NCBI GenBank assembly: GCA_046712825.1
Contig: JBKKCR010000112.1
Location: forward strand, 1-12,923
DNA: 12,923 bases
Reading direction: 5' to 3'
From: DATFGK01 sp046712825
GTDB lineage: Bacteria > Actinomycetota > AC-67
Part shown: piece by piece, positions 6,683 to 12,923 of the stretch
How the letters are laid out: each line of letters starts with the position of its first letter
Position numbering within the stretch: position 1 is the stretch's first letter
The notes under the pieces: generated by a model
The model's database searches: none
The model's input: only the letters and a program-made list of their open reading frames with translations
What the model was told of the DNA's origin: nothing
Translations under genes and position numbers: made by a program

Positions 6683-7344
6683 GCGAGCCGGACGGGATCG
6701 GACTGTTCGAGGCCATCGACACGCAACGGAGCCTCCGCCGGTTCACCGACGCGCCGGTCCCCGACGCCGCGATCCGTCGCCTGCTCGACGCAGCGAGGAA
6801 AGCGCCGAGCCCGACCAATTCGCAGCCGTGGGGATTCATCGTGGTTCGCGACGCCGAAAAGCGCCGAGCGCTCGCCGAGATCTACGCGAAAGCGTGGGGA
6901 TTCGCGAAGCAATTCTACGGTGATCCCGCGAAAGCCAAGGACGAGCCCGAGCGCGTGATGCTCGAAGCCACCGACCGGCTCGCCGGGGCGTTGGACGAGG
7001 CGCCGCTTTTCATCCTCTGCTGCCTCGACCGGTCGCGGCTCGGTCCCATGGTGACGCCGGATCTGGCTACGATCCTCGAGCCGTCGTCCGCCTACGGAGC
7101 CGTATGGGCCGCGGTCCAGAACGTCCTGCTGGCCGCGCGCGGGCTCGGACTAGCTGCACTGCCCACCAACCTGACGCGGCTCCTCGACCACGAGGTCCGG
7201 CCGCTGCTCGGGATGCCCGAGCATGTGGAGACGGTGATCCTCATCGCGATAGGACACCCGGCAGAGGGAACGTTCGGGCCGCCGCGACGCCGGTCGCTCG
7301 AGGACGTTGCCCACCTGGAACACTGGGGAACGCCCTACGCCTGA
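6679..7344 (+). CDS. Nitroreductase-family FMN oxidoreductase
   Basis: 221 residues. The N-terminus has the FMN-phosphate arginine motif RSLRRF at 17-22 and APSPTNSQPWGF at 42-53, both hallmarks of the nitroreductase fold. The middle (AAVQNVLLAARGLGLAALP) is the conserved interface helix, and IAIGHPAEG near 189-197 is the usual final FMN-binding strand. Members are dimeric FMN enzymes that reduce nitroaromatics, quinones or flavins, or act as dehydrogenases on cyclic ketones and enoyl groups, with NAD(P)H. GTG 6679 overlaps the orphan's stop as GTGA; extension further upstream would overlap the orphan gene and lacks the fold. The next gene resembles an arylhydroxylamine mutase, which makes a nitro-to-hydroxylamine reaction a specific hypothesis. 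Confidence 0.88.
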   Translation: MSEPDGIGLFEAIDTQRSLRRFTDAPVPDAAIRRLLDAARKAPSPTNSQPWGFIVVRDAEKRRALAEIYAKAWGFAKQFYGDPAKAKDEPERVMLEATDRLAGALDEAPLFILCCLDRSRLGPMVTPDLATILEPSSAYGAVWAAVQNVLLAARGLGLAALPTNLTRLLDHEVRPLLGMPEHVETVILIAIGHPAEGTFGPPRRRSLEDVAHLEHWGTPYA

Positions 7345-7368
7345 CATATGCTCGCTTCGGTCGAGAGC

Positions 7369-7375
7369 GAGGGGG
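7369..7375 (+). promoter_or_regulatory. Ribosome site that decides the membrane-protein start
   Basis: GAGGGGG lies five bases before ATG 7381. The alternative in-frame ATG at 7348 has no comparable site and would add a charged 11-residue leader ahead of the first helix. Confidence 0.6.
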
Positions 7376-7380
7376 CGCAC

Positions 7381-7791
7381 ATGAACGATACGGCGGCCAA
7401 GATCCTGGTCATCGGCGGGCTGTTCAGCCTGGTCTTCGCGTTCATCATGGGATTCGTTCTCTCGCGGGTTCGGCTGAAAGACCACACCGTCGAGCAGACG
7501 CGGCTCCTCGGCGTGCACGTCGTGGCCTTGTGGGAAGGCTTCATGCTCCTCGGGCTCGTGTGGGCCGTGACCCTGTCGAACCTGTCGTCGGGGGTCGAGA
7601 CGCTCGCCGCGCTGCTTCTCGTCGCGGGCGGCGCGCTCCAATTGACCTCGAACTTCCTTGCATGGACCAAGGGGTTGGTGGACCTATTCGCGCCGCCTCG
7701 CGGGCTCGTTTACGTGCTCGCAGCGACCAACGCGACTCTGGCATCCACTGGACTATTGATAATCGTGTTCGGAGCCGTCAAGGCGTTGTGA
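7381..7791 (+). CDS. Four-helix membrane protein resembling hydroxylaminobenzene mutase / styrene oxide isomerase
   Basis: 136 residues with four hydrophobic segments at about 8-28, 44-65, 73-95 and 110-132; no cleavable signal. The second helix has His46 followed by an acidic/polar residue and Gly (LGVHVVALWEGFMLLGLVW), and the third ends with SNFLAW. The size, four-helix plan and helix-2 pattern H-x6-G-[MF] match what I recall of the HabA/HabB hydroxylaminobenzene mutases and the heme-dependent styrene oxide isomerase StyC, where the equivalent His binds heme. The usual Asn before the Gly is Glu52 here, and I see no counterpart of the StyC helix-3 Asp. It follows a nitroreductase by 36 bp, which fits a mutase role but is not proof. 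The fallback call is a small integral membrane protein of unknown function. Confidence 0.65.
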   Translation: MNDTAAKILVIGGLFSLVFAFIMGFVLSRVRLKDHTVEQTRLLGVHVVALWEGFMLLGLVWAVTLSNLSSGVETLAALLLVAGGALQLTSNFLAWTKGLVDLFAPPRGLVYVLAATNATLASTGLLIIVFGAVKAL

Positions 7792-7831
7792 GCTCGAAGA
7801 TTTTCGGCGCCACGGTCAACGGCGGGCCCCG

Positions 7832-8989
7832 CTAGGCGGACCGATTCGGCGCCCTGGCCGACCCTCGCGTCCACGACCAGGCACCCGGCCGGCCCCCCAG
7901 CCGCCACCCGCGATGGGTCTTCTCTCCGTGATGGAACCGGCAGAGTCGGGCCAAGTTGTTCAGCCGCGTCGGCCCGCCATCCGCGACCGGAACGATGTGA
8001 TCGATCTCGAGCCCTGTGCGCATGTCGCAGCCGGGCACGACGCAGGCTGGATCACGGGCTTCAAGTGCCGATCGGAGATGCGCCGGGATCGTGCGGCCGA
8101 CGTGCGCGACACGCGTCACTTCGACGCCGTCCCGCTCGAGGATCTTGACGAGCCCATCTCGCGCCATCCGACGAGCCACAGCCACGGGAACGGGCCCGAC
8201 CCCCCGGATGACGCAACGCTCCCCGGGTTCGACGCGCCCCCGTTCGAAAGCGGCGCGGTCGACTTCGACGTGGACGACGGAACGCGGGGCTTGATCTCCC
8301 GCCGCGAAGCCCAACAGCGCGTCGGCCGCGTACGCATCGGAAGGCTCGCGCTGTCCGGTGCGGCGCGCTTCGACCTGCAGGCGCTCCGCGCGAGCTTGAA
8401 CCGACGCGACAAGCTTCGCCCCGTCGTCGGGCGCGAAGCGCCCGTTCAGTCGAACGGCTCCGTCAGGATCGGTCCAATGACGGAGATACCGACCTCGGCG
8501 TATGCGCTCGCAGGCGTCCTCGTCGGAGTGAGCCGACGCGCGGACCTCTCGGCAGCGATCGCGAAGGGACGCGACGGTCTCTGATTCCGCGGCCTCGAGG
8601 AGCGAATCCTCGGATTGCGGGTGCGCCGTGGCGGCGGCTGCTATCTCCGCAGCCTGGACCTCCGAAAGCCGCCCGGCAACGAACTTCTCGCGTGTCATCG
8701 GCAGCGATTCGAGGCGGCGAGCGGTTTCCAATGTGGTGATCGCCTGGCCGAGCGTGACCTTGGTGTGGGCAGCCATCCACTGCGCCGGCGTGCGATACCC
8801 CGCTGCGCTCCATTCGGGCGATCGTTGAACGCGGCCCGCCGCCAGCGTGCGACCGGCGGCGCACACACGTTCGCCCTCCGAGAACATCTCCACGAGCCGC
8901 ACCGCATCCACTCCAGAAAGATTCCGAGGATCCAACTCGGACAGGAGATCCCGCAGCGCCGCAACCAGACCTTCGAGACGATCGATCAT
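7832..8989 (-). CDS. DUF222 domain-containing HNH endonuclease (13E12 repeat family)
   Basis: 385 residues, a little short for a family often 400-550 long. The first ~290 residues are the helical DUF222 region (GYRTPAQWMAAHTKV; LPMTREKFVAGRLSEVQAAE). The C-terminus is an HNH nuclease: Cys316 and Cys321 (CVVPGC), Asp330-His331 (EIDHIVPVADGG), Asn344-Asn345, Cys350 and His353-His354 (CRFHH), so the zinc and catalytic residues appear intact. These proteins are multicopy in mycobacteria and other actinobacteria, with no settled role; mobility-associated nuclease activity is suspected. It stands alone on this strand, ends 40 bp from the convergent membrane-protein gene, and is unrelated to its catabolic neighbours. 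ATG 8989 has no Shine-Dalgarno site; an AT-rich stretch directly upstream suggests a near-leaderless start. Confidence 0.92.
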   Translation of the reverse strand: MIDRLEGLVAALRDLLSELDPRNLSGVDAVRLVEMFSEGERVCAAGRTLAAGRVQRSPEWSAAGYRTPAQWMAAHTKVTLGQAITTLETARRLESLPMTREKFVAGRLSEVQAAEIAAAATAHPQSEDSLLEAAESETVASLRDRCREVRASAHSDEDACERIRRGRYLRHWTDPDGAVRLNGRFAPDDGAKLVASVQARAERLQVEARRTGQREPSDAYAADALLGFAAGDQAPRSVVHVEVDRAAFERGRVEPGERCVIRGVGPVPVAVARRMARDGLVKILERDGVEVTRVAHVGRTIPAHLRSALEARDPACVVPGCDMRTGLEIDHIVPVADGGPTRLNNLARLCRFHHGEKTHRGWRLGGRPGAWSWTRGSARAPNRSA

Positions 8990-9038
8990 GCAGACATAAA
9001 AGCACGGGCATACGACAACACAAGCCTATCCAGAGCCG

Positions 9039-9069
9039 GTTCGAGAGCCTTGCGGAATGATTCTCGAAC
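9039..9069. repeat. Inverted repeat in the HNH/ACAD intergenic gap (possible terminator or operator)
   Basis: GTTCGAGA at 9039-9046 and its perfect complement TCTCGAAC at 9062-9069 flank a 15-base loop; a G-U pair could lengthen the stem by one. It begins 9 bp past the ACAD stop at 9078 on the minus strand and lies 50-80 bp upstream of the HNH start. No T-run follows, so termination would have to be of the U-less type; an operator for the HNH promoter is the alternative. The rest of the 88 bp gap (8990-9077) holds only an AT-rich patch near 8992-9001. Confidence 0.45.
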
Positions 9070-9077
9070 TGCGCGAT

Positions 9078-10157
9078 CTACAGTCCGGCGAGCACCGCGA
9101 TGCGCTCACGATGTTCCGCGGCATCGCCGAACAAGACCTCCGCGGTCTTGATGCGCTTCAGGTACAGATGCATGTCGTGCTCCCAGGTGAACGCGATGCC
9201 GCCGTGCACCTGAACGCCTTCCCCGCCGAGCCGCGCCAATGCATCCGACCCGTACGACTTCGCGACCGCGACCGCCAGATCGGCATCGTCCGCGTCGGTC
9301 GCCACCGCCCAGCACGCGTAGAACGCGGCCGACCGTGACGACTCGAGGTCGGTCAGCATCTCGGCACACTTGTGCTTGATCGCCTGGAAGGAACCGATCG
9401 GACGGCCGAACTGCTCGCGCTCTTTCGCATAGGAAACCGATAGGTCGAGGATCTTCGAGGCCGTTCCCACCATCTCCGCGGTCAACGCGGCCGTCGCGAT
9501 GCGGAGGCCGGGATCCAACCCCGGCTCCGCGAGTCGCTCGGAAGGCGTTGCGTCCAGCGTCAGCGAGCCGATCGGCCGCGTGATGTCGTAAGAGCGTTGC
9601 GTGGTAACGCTCGCGCCGTCCTCGACGACGTACCAACCAACACCGGAAGGCCCGCGCGCTGCGACCACGAACAGGTCTGCAGCGGCCGCGTCGAGCACGT
9701 ACCGCTTCTCACCCGCGAGGCGGCCGTCCGCATCGGCACTCGTCTCGATGCCCGCATCCCCGTACGATCCCGCGGCCTCGGCCACCGCCAGGGTCGCGAT
9801 CCGTTCCCCCGACGCGATCCCCGGCAGCAACCGCGCCTGTTGCTCGGCCGACCCGTGCCGCAAGATCACCTGTCCGGCCTGCGCGACGCTCGAAAGGAAA
9901 GGCACCGGCGCAACCGCTCGTCCCAGCTCGCCGAGCAGCAACACGAGATCCAGGAACGACTGCCCAAGCCCCCCCACCGATTCCGGGAACGCCAAGCCCA
10001 TCCACCCGAGGTCGGCCATCTGCTTCCAAAGGTCCCGCGACCAACCCGCGGGATCGTCCACGAACTCGCGCACATGTGCGGTCGGACACTGCTGCTCGAG
10101 GAACCGTCGCGCCTCGTCGCGCAAGGTGTACTGCTCGGGCGAGAAGTCGAAGTCCAT
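9078..10157 (-). CDS. Acyl-CoA dehydrogenase family subunit, FAD-binding but lacking the catalytic Glu (FadE27/ChsE5-like)
   Basis: 359 residues. ACAD N-terminal helical domain (FDFSPEQYTLRDEARRFLE), a compact beta domain, and a C-terminal helical domain with EREQFGRPIGSFQAIKH, whose Arg and Gln contact FAD in this family. At the helix-G position where isovaleryl- or long-chain enzymes have the base Glu, there is Ala (LRIATAALTAEM; counted 26 residues before the Arg of REQFG); the C-terminal IKTAEVLFGDAAEH also lacks the medium-chain-type Glu. It is therefore probably the non-catalytic half of an alpha2beta2 enzyme with the upstream gene. ATG 10157 shares one base with that gene's TGA (TGATG); the longer reading to 10187 would overlap it for no gain. 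Steroid-type acyl-CoA is a possible substrate by family analogy. Confidence 0.88.
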   Translation of the reverse strand: MDFDFSPEQYTLRDEARRFLEQQCPTAHVREFVDDPAGWSRDLWKQMADLGWMGLAFPESVGGLGQSFLDLVLLLGELGRAVAPVPFLSSVAQAGQVILRHGSAEQQARLLPGIASGERIATLAVAEAAGSYGDAGIETSADADGRLAGEKRYVLDAAAADLFVVAARGPSGVGWYVVEDGASVTTQRSYDITRPIGSLTLDATPSERLAEPGLDPGLRIATAALTAEMVGTASKILDLSVSYAKEREQFGRPIGSFQAIKHKCAEMLTDLESSRSAAFYACWAVATDADDADLAVAVAKSYGSDALARLGGEGVQVHGGIAFTWEHDMHLYLKRIKTAEVLFGDAAEHRERIAVLAGL

Positions 10158-11380
10158 CAGCTCTTCGCCTTGTCCCGAGGCGCCCACGTCTCACCGCGCG
10201 GCAAGCCGAGCACGCGCTCCGAGATGATGTTCTTCTGGATCTCGCTCGAGCCCGCCGCGATCGTCTGCGCGAACGACATCAGATAGCCGCGCTGCCACTG
10301 ACCCCGGCCCATCGCGTCCTCGCCGTCCAAAGCTCCCGCCGGGCCACCGACCGACAGCGCGAGCTCCTGCATCCTGCGGACCATGTGGCTCCAGTACAGC
10401 TTCGCGACCGAACCCTCGGTCCCCGGCCGGCCGTGCTTCAAGATCGCGGTGATGTTGCGGAGCCCGATGTAGCGCATGATCTCGAGCTCGGCGTACGCGC
10501 CGGCGAGCTTCTGCCGGAACACGGGATGCTCAGATACCGGGATCCCGTCGCGTTTGGTGTTCTGAGCGGCCTTGAACAGATCCAGCAGCACGTTGCGGAA
10601 GCGGATCTGATGGCCGAGGAACGCCGGACCTCGCTCGTGCGAAAGCGTCGTGTTCGCGTACGTCCAGCCCATGTTCATCTCGCCGAGCAGGTACTCCTTC
10701 GGCACGACGCAGTCGGTGAAGAAGACCTCGTTGAACTCCGCGTCCCCGGTGATCTGCTTGAGCGGCCGCGGGTCGATCCCCGGCAGCTTCATGTCGACGA
10801 GCAAGTAGGACAGCCCCTTGTGTTTCGCCACCGAGGTGTCGGTGCGGCAGAGCAGCAGACACCAGTCGGCGACGTGCGCGAACGAGGTCCAGATCTTCTG
10901 ACCGTTGACCAGGAAGTGGTCGCCCTTGTCCTCCGCACGGGTCTGCACGTTGGCGAGGTCCGACCCCGCGTTCGGCTCGGAGAAGCCCTGACACCAGACC
11001 TCTTCCATGGACAGGATCGGCGGCAGGTAGCGTTTCTTCTGCTCCTCGGAGCCGTGCGCCATGATCGTGGGCCCGGCCAGGTTGGTCCCGACGAAATTGA
11101 TGAACAGCTGCGGCGCGCGGGCGCGAGCCATCTCCTCGTGGAAGATGATCTGCTCCATGTAGGTCGCGCCGCGGCCGCCGTACTCCTTCGGCCAGTGGAT
11201 ACCGACCCAGCCGTCCTCGGCGAGCTTCGACTCCCACTCCTTGGAGAAAACGACGCGCTCCTCGAAGGTCCGGGGGTCCTTGAAGGCCGGCGTGCCCCAC
11301 CCTTCGGGCAGGTTCTTCTCGATCCAAGCGCGCACCTCGGCGCGGAAGGCCTGCTCGGAAGGGGACTGGGAAAGATCCAT
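10157..11380 (-). CDS. Acyl-CoA dehydrogenase family catalytic subunit (FadE26/ChsE4-like)
   Basis: 407 residues, full ACAD length. Landmarks in order: helical N-terminal domain; WCQGFSEPNAGSDLANV at 129-145, the flavin/substrate strand; NGQKIWTSFAHVAD at 159-172; helix G with TLSHERG placing Glu249 as the catalytic base, as in isovaleryl/long-chain types; AAGSSEIQKNIISERVLG near the C-terminus. The usual R-x-x-FG-x-x-I-x-x-FQ FAD motif is absent here but present in the downstream partner. This split of catalytic and FAD residues is the pattern of mycobacterial FadE26-FadE27 heterotetramers, which dehydrogenate sterol side-chain CoA esters. ATG 11380 is only 32 bp from the divergent GNAT gene and has no nearby Shine-Dalgarno site. 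Confidence 0.92.
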   Translation of the reverse strand: MDLSQSPSEQAFRAEVRAWIEKNLPEGWGTPAFKDPRTFEERVVFSKEWESKLAEDGWVGIHWPKEYGGRGATYMEQIIFHEEMARARAPQLFINFVGTNLAGPTIMAHGSEEQKKRYLPPILSMEEVWCQGFSEPNAGSDLANVQTRAEDKGDHFLVNGQKIWTSFAHVADWCLLLCRTDTSVAKHKGLSYLLVDMKLPGIDPRPLKQITGDAEFNEVFFTDCVVPKEYLLGEMNMGWTYANTTLSHERGPAFLGHQIRFRNVLLDLFKAAQNTKRDGIPVSEHPVFRQKLAGAYAELEIMRYIGLRNITAILKHGRPGTEGSVAKLYWSHMVRRMQELALSVGGPAGALDGEDAMGRGQWQRGYLMSFAQTIAAGSSEIQKNIISERVLGLPRGETWAPRDKAKS

Positions 11381-11389
11381 GGCGGCGAG

Positions 11390-11405
11390 ATTCTAGGACT
11401 ATCCT
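11390..11405. promoter_or_regulatory. Overlapping divergent -10 candidates between the ACAD pair and the GNAT operon
   Basis: Within the 32 bp gap 11381-11412, TAGAAT reads on the minus strand (11395-11390), ten bases before the ACAD ATG, and TATCCT reads on the plus strand (11400-11405), seven bases before the GNAT ATG. Neither has a recognisable -35 hexamer. The spacing predicts leaderless or nearly leaderless mRNAs in both directions, a common actinobacterial arrangement. A motif match only. Confidence 0.4.
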
Positions 11406-11412
11406 CCGCTCG

Positions 11413-11844
11413 ATGGCCTCTCGCGACCCGCCGAAGATCCGCGACGCGTTCCGAGACGAGGTCGAGACGGTGCTCGCCTTCTGGCGAGAGTCAAGCGATC
11501 ACGCGAGCGTCTCCGACAACCCCGAGAGCGTGAGCATCCTCCTCGAGCACGACACCGCCTGGCTCCTGCTCGCGGACGAGGGCGACGGCATCGACGGCAC
11601 ACTCGTCGCCGCATGGGACGGCTGGCGCGGCAACTTCTACCGGCTCGCGGTCCGCCCGTCGCTGCGAAGACGCGGCATCGCGGCGGCGCTCGTACGCGAG
11701 GGCGAGCGTCGGATGAAGGCCTGCGGCGCGCTTCGCAACAGCGCGATGGTCGAAGGGGACGACGACGTCGCCACCGCGTTCTGGGGCTCCGTTGGATACC
11801 GTCTCGATCCGAGGCTCGCCCGCTACATCAAGGAGGCACCGTGA
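11413..11844 (+). CDS. GNAT-family N-acetyltransferase
   Basis: 143 residues, one GNAT domain. Motif A is clear: FYRLAVRPSLRRRGIAAALV at about 76-95, with the acetyl-CoA pyrophosphate loop RRRGIA; a following helix (EGERRMKACGA) and late strand/helix ATAFWGSVGYRLD match motif B, in which the Tyr after G is the usual general-acid position. Members move an acetyl group from acetyl-CoA to an amine on a small molecule or protein. The gene opens a plus-strand operon with two crotonases and overlaps the first by GTGA, but GNATs are often unrelated passengers. No ribosome site precedes ATG 11413, consistent with a leaderless start. Substrate unknown. Confidence 0.85.
   Translation: MASRDPPKIRDAFRDEVETVLAFWRESSDHASVSDNPESVSILLEHDTAWLLLADEGDGIDGTLVAAWDGWRGNFYRLAVRPSLRRRGIAAALVREGERRMKACGALRNSAMVEGDDDVATAFWGSVGYRLDPRLARYIKEAP
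11830..11836 (+). promoter_or_regulatory. Ribosome site for the first crotonase, inside the GNAT gene end
   Basis: AAGGAGG lies four bases before GTG 11841. It supports GTG 11841 as the start, although the reading frame is open for about 75 more codons upstream. Confidence 0.75.
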
Positions 11845-12638
11845 GCTACGAGTTCATCACGTTCGACCGCCGCGGCTCCGTCGCGTGGGTCACGCTCAAC
11901 CGCCCCGAGGTCCGCAACGCGCTGAAGCCTGAGATGCGCGAGGAGCTGATCGACGCCATCGGCGTCGTCGGTGCCGATCTCGACCTGCGTTGCCTCGTGA
12001 TCACCGGGGCCGGCGAGGGCTTCTGCTCCGGCGCCGACATCTCGGGAGCGGGATCACGCCAAGGTCAGAAGCGGCACGCCGGCATGGCCCGCGACGCGAT
12101 CCGCGGCGGCTCGCAGCGGCTCTTCCGCGCGCTCTGGGACCTCGAGACGCCGACGATCGCGGCGGTCAACGGCGTCGCGGCCGGGATCGGTTGCCACATC
12201 GCTTTCGCGTGCGACCTGGTGATCGCCTCGGAGAAGGCGCGCTTCATCGAGGTGTTCGCGCGACGCGGCATCGTTCCCGACGGCGGCGGCGCGTACATCC
12301 TGCCGCGGCTGATCGGGCTCGCGAAGGCGAAGGAGATGGTGTTCTTCGCCGAGCCGTGGGGCGCGGCAGACGCCGAGCGCATCGGTCTGGTCAACAAGGT
12401 CGTCGCGCCCGAGGCGCTCGAGCAGGCCGCCACCGAGTGGGCCGACCGGCTGGCGGCCGGGCCGACGAAAGCGTTGGGGCTCGCGAAGAAGCTGCTGAAC
12501 CGCTCGCTCGAATCGGATCTGACCACCTCGCTCGAGGAGGAAGCGCTCGTCCAGGAGCTCATCAACCAGACCGACGACATAAAGGAAGGCATGATCGCGT
12601 TCGGCGAGCGCCGCGACCCGACGTTCACGGGGAGGTGA
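11841..12638 (+). CDS. Enoyl-CoA hydratase/isomerase (crotonase) family protein, isomerase-like active site
   Basis: 265 residues, normal crotonase length. WVTLNRPEVRNAL at 16-28 and GEGFCSGADI at 58-67 form the CoA site and first oxyanion-hole element; VNGVAAGIGCHIAFACDLV at 109-127 supplies the second. Classical enoyl-CoA hydratases need two glutamates (144 and 164 in the rat enzyme). Here they align with His119 (GIGCHIA) and Phe139 (EVFARRG), while Asp147 in GIVPDGGGAYILPR sits where PaaG-like isomerases carry a catalytic Asp. A double-bond or epoxide-type isomerase is therefore more likely than a hydratase. GTG 11841 overlaps the GNAT stop. The following crotonase begins 5 bp after its stop. 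Confidence 0.9.
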   Translation: MSYEFITFDRRGSVAWVTLNRPEVRNALKPEMREELIDAIGVVGADLDLRCLVITGAGEGFCSGADISGAGSRQGQKRHAGMARDAIRGGSQRLFRALWDLETPTIAAVNGVAAGIGCHIAFACDLVIASEKARFIEVFARRGIVPDGGGAYILPRLIGLAKAKEMVFFAEPWGAADAERIGLVNKVVAPEALEQAATEWADRLAAGPTKALGLAKKLLNRSLESDLTTSLEEEALVQELINQTDDIKEGMIAFGERRDPTFTGR

Positions 12639-12643
12639 GCCGG

Positions 12644-12923
12644 ATGGCCTACGAGTTGCTCCTGCTCGACCAGGACCCGCCACTGGCCACGATCACGCTC
12701 AACCGCCCGGACAAGCGGAATGCGTTGAGCGACGCGCTGCGCCGGGAGCTCGCGGCTGCGTTGAAGGAGATCGAAGCCGACGACGCGATCAGCGTTGCCG
12801 TCCTAACCGGCGCCGGGACCGTGTTCTGCGCCGGCTTCGATCGCTCCGAGTTCACGCCCGACCCCGACACCTTCGGCGACGATTCGAAGTGGCAGTCGGG
12901 CCAGCTGATGCACGAGGCGCTCC
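12644..12923 (+). CDS. Enoyl-CoA hydratase/isomerase (crotonase) family protein, N-terminal part
   Basis: The first 93 residues; the gene continues past the window. ATITLNRPDKRNAL at 15-28 and TGAGTVFCAGFDRSEF at 55-70 are the crotonase CoA-binding and first oxyanion-hole motifs. The catalytic region is outside the window, so hydratase or isomerase cannot be decided. ATG 12644 has GGAGG eight bases upstream, overlapping the previous gene's end. Its presence beside another crotonase with a different active site suggests sequential steps on one acyl-CoA, an inference from context. Confidence 0.87.
   Translation, partial: MAYELLLLDQDPPLATITLNRPDKRNALSDALRRELAAALKEIEADDAISVAVLTGAGTVFCAGFDRSEFTPDPDTFGDDSKWQSGQLMHEAL

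Noticed and set aside
7348..7380. Upstream ATG start giving an 11-residue longer membrane protein
   Set aside because: There is no ribosome site for it, while GAGGGGG precedes ATG 7381 at a good distance.
7792..7831. Possible bidirectional terminator between the convergent membrane-protein and HNH genes
   Set aside because: I found no convincing stem-loop or T-run in the 40 bp; the GC-rich runs do not pair into a stable hairpin.
10076..11533. 485-codon plus-strand open frame opposite the first acyl-CoA dehydrogenase
   Set aside because: It is the antisense shadow of a convincing ACAD gene, with no recognisable domain and no ribosome site.
1..12923. Search for tRNA genes, CRISPR arrays, insertion-sequence ends and toxin-antitoxin pairs
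   Set aside because: Nothing consistent with these was seen. Coding is nearly continuous, and no direct-repeat array or transposase motif was found.

Overview
The window comes from a high-GC bacterium, almost certainly an uncultured member of the Actinomycetota. The evidence is the strongly GC-biased third codon positions, frequent GTG starts, GTGA/ATGA/TGATG start-stop overlaps, a DUF222-HNH (13E12-type) protein, and catabolic families (an F420/luciferase-like oxidoreductase, paired acyl-CoA dehydrogenases, an MFE-2-like SDR) that are abundant in that phylum. The DNA is densely coded: the largest gap is 88 bp, and I saw no tRNA, rRNA or CRISPR array.

There are five transcription blocks. (A) Minus strand, 3382 down to 1: a heme-oxygenase-fold diiron (PqqC/TenA/CADD-like) protein, a lipoate-protein ligase A-like protein, an M20 metallohydrolase and the N-terminus of a luciferase-like monooxygenase, with short overlaps or a 3 bp gap. 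(B) Plus strand, 3468-7791: an MFE-2-like SDR, an SRPBCC protein, a second SDR, a PaaI-type thioesterase, an orphan that looks like two fused dimeric alpha/beta-barrel domains, a nitroreductase, and a four-helix membrane protein resembling hydroxylaminobenzene mutase / styrene oxide isomerase. A and B diverge from an 85 bp region. (C) Minus strand, 8989-7832: a lone DUF222-HNH endonuclease, convergent with B. (D) Minus strand, 11380-9078: two acyl-CoA dehydrogenase subunits overlapping by one base. (E) Plus strand, from 11413: a GNAT acetyltransferase and two crotonase-fold proteins, the second cut by the window end. D and E diverge from only 32 bp.

Taken together this is an acyl-CoA catabolic neighbourhood. 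The ACAD pair can make an enoyl-CoA, crotonases hydrate or isomerise it, the MFE-2-like SDR can oxidise a 3-hydroxyacyl-CoA, and the thioesterase can release CoA. The SDR and ACAD-pair types are those used by actinobacteria on sterol side chains, but no diagnostic ring-degradation gene is present, so the substrate is open. The parts most worth following are the nitroreductase plus HAB-mutase-like pair, the diiron protein overlapping a lipoate ligase, the catalytically complementary ACAD pair, and the duplicated orphan.
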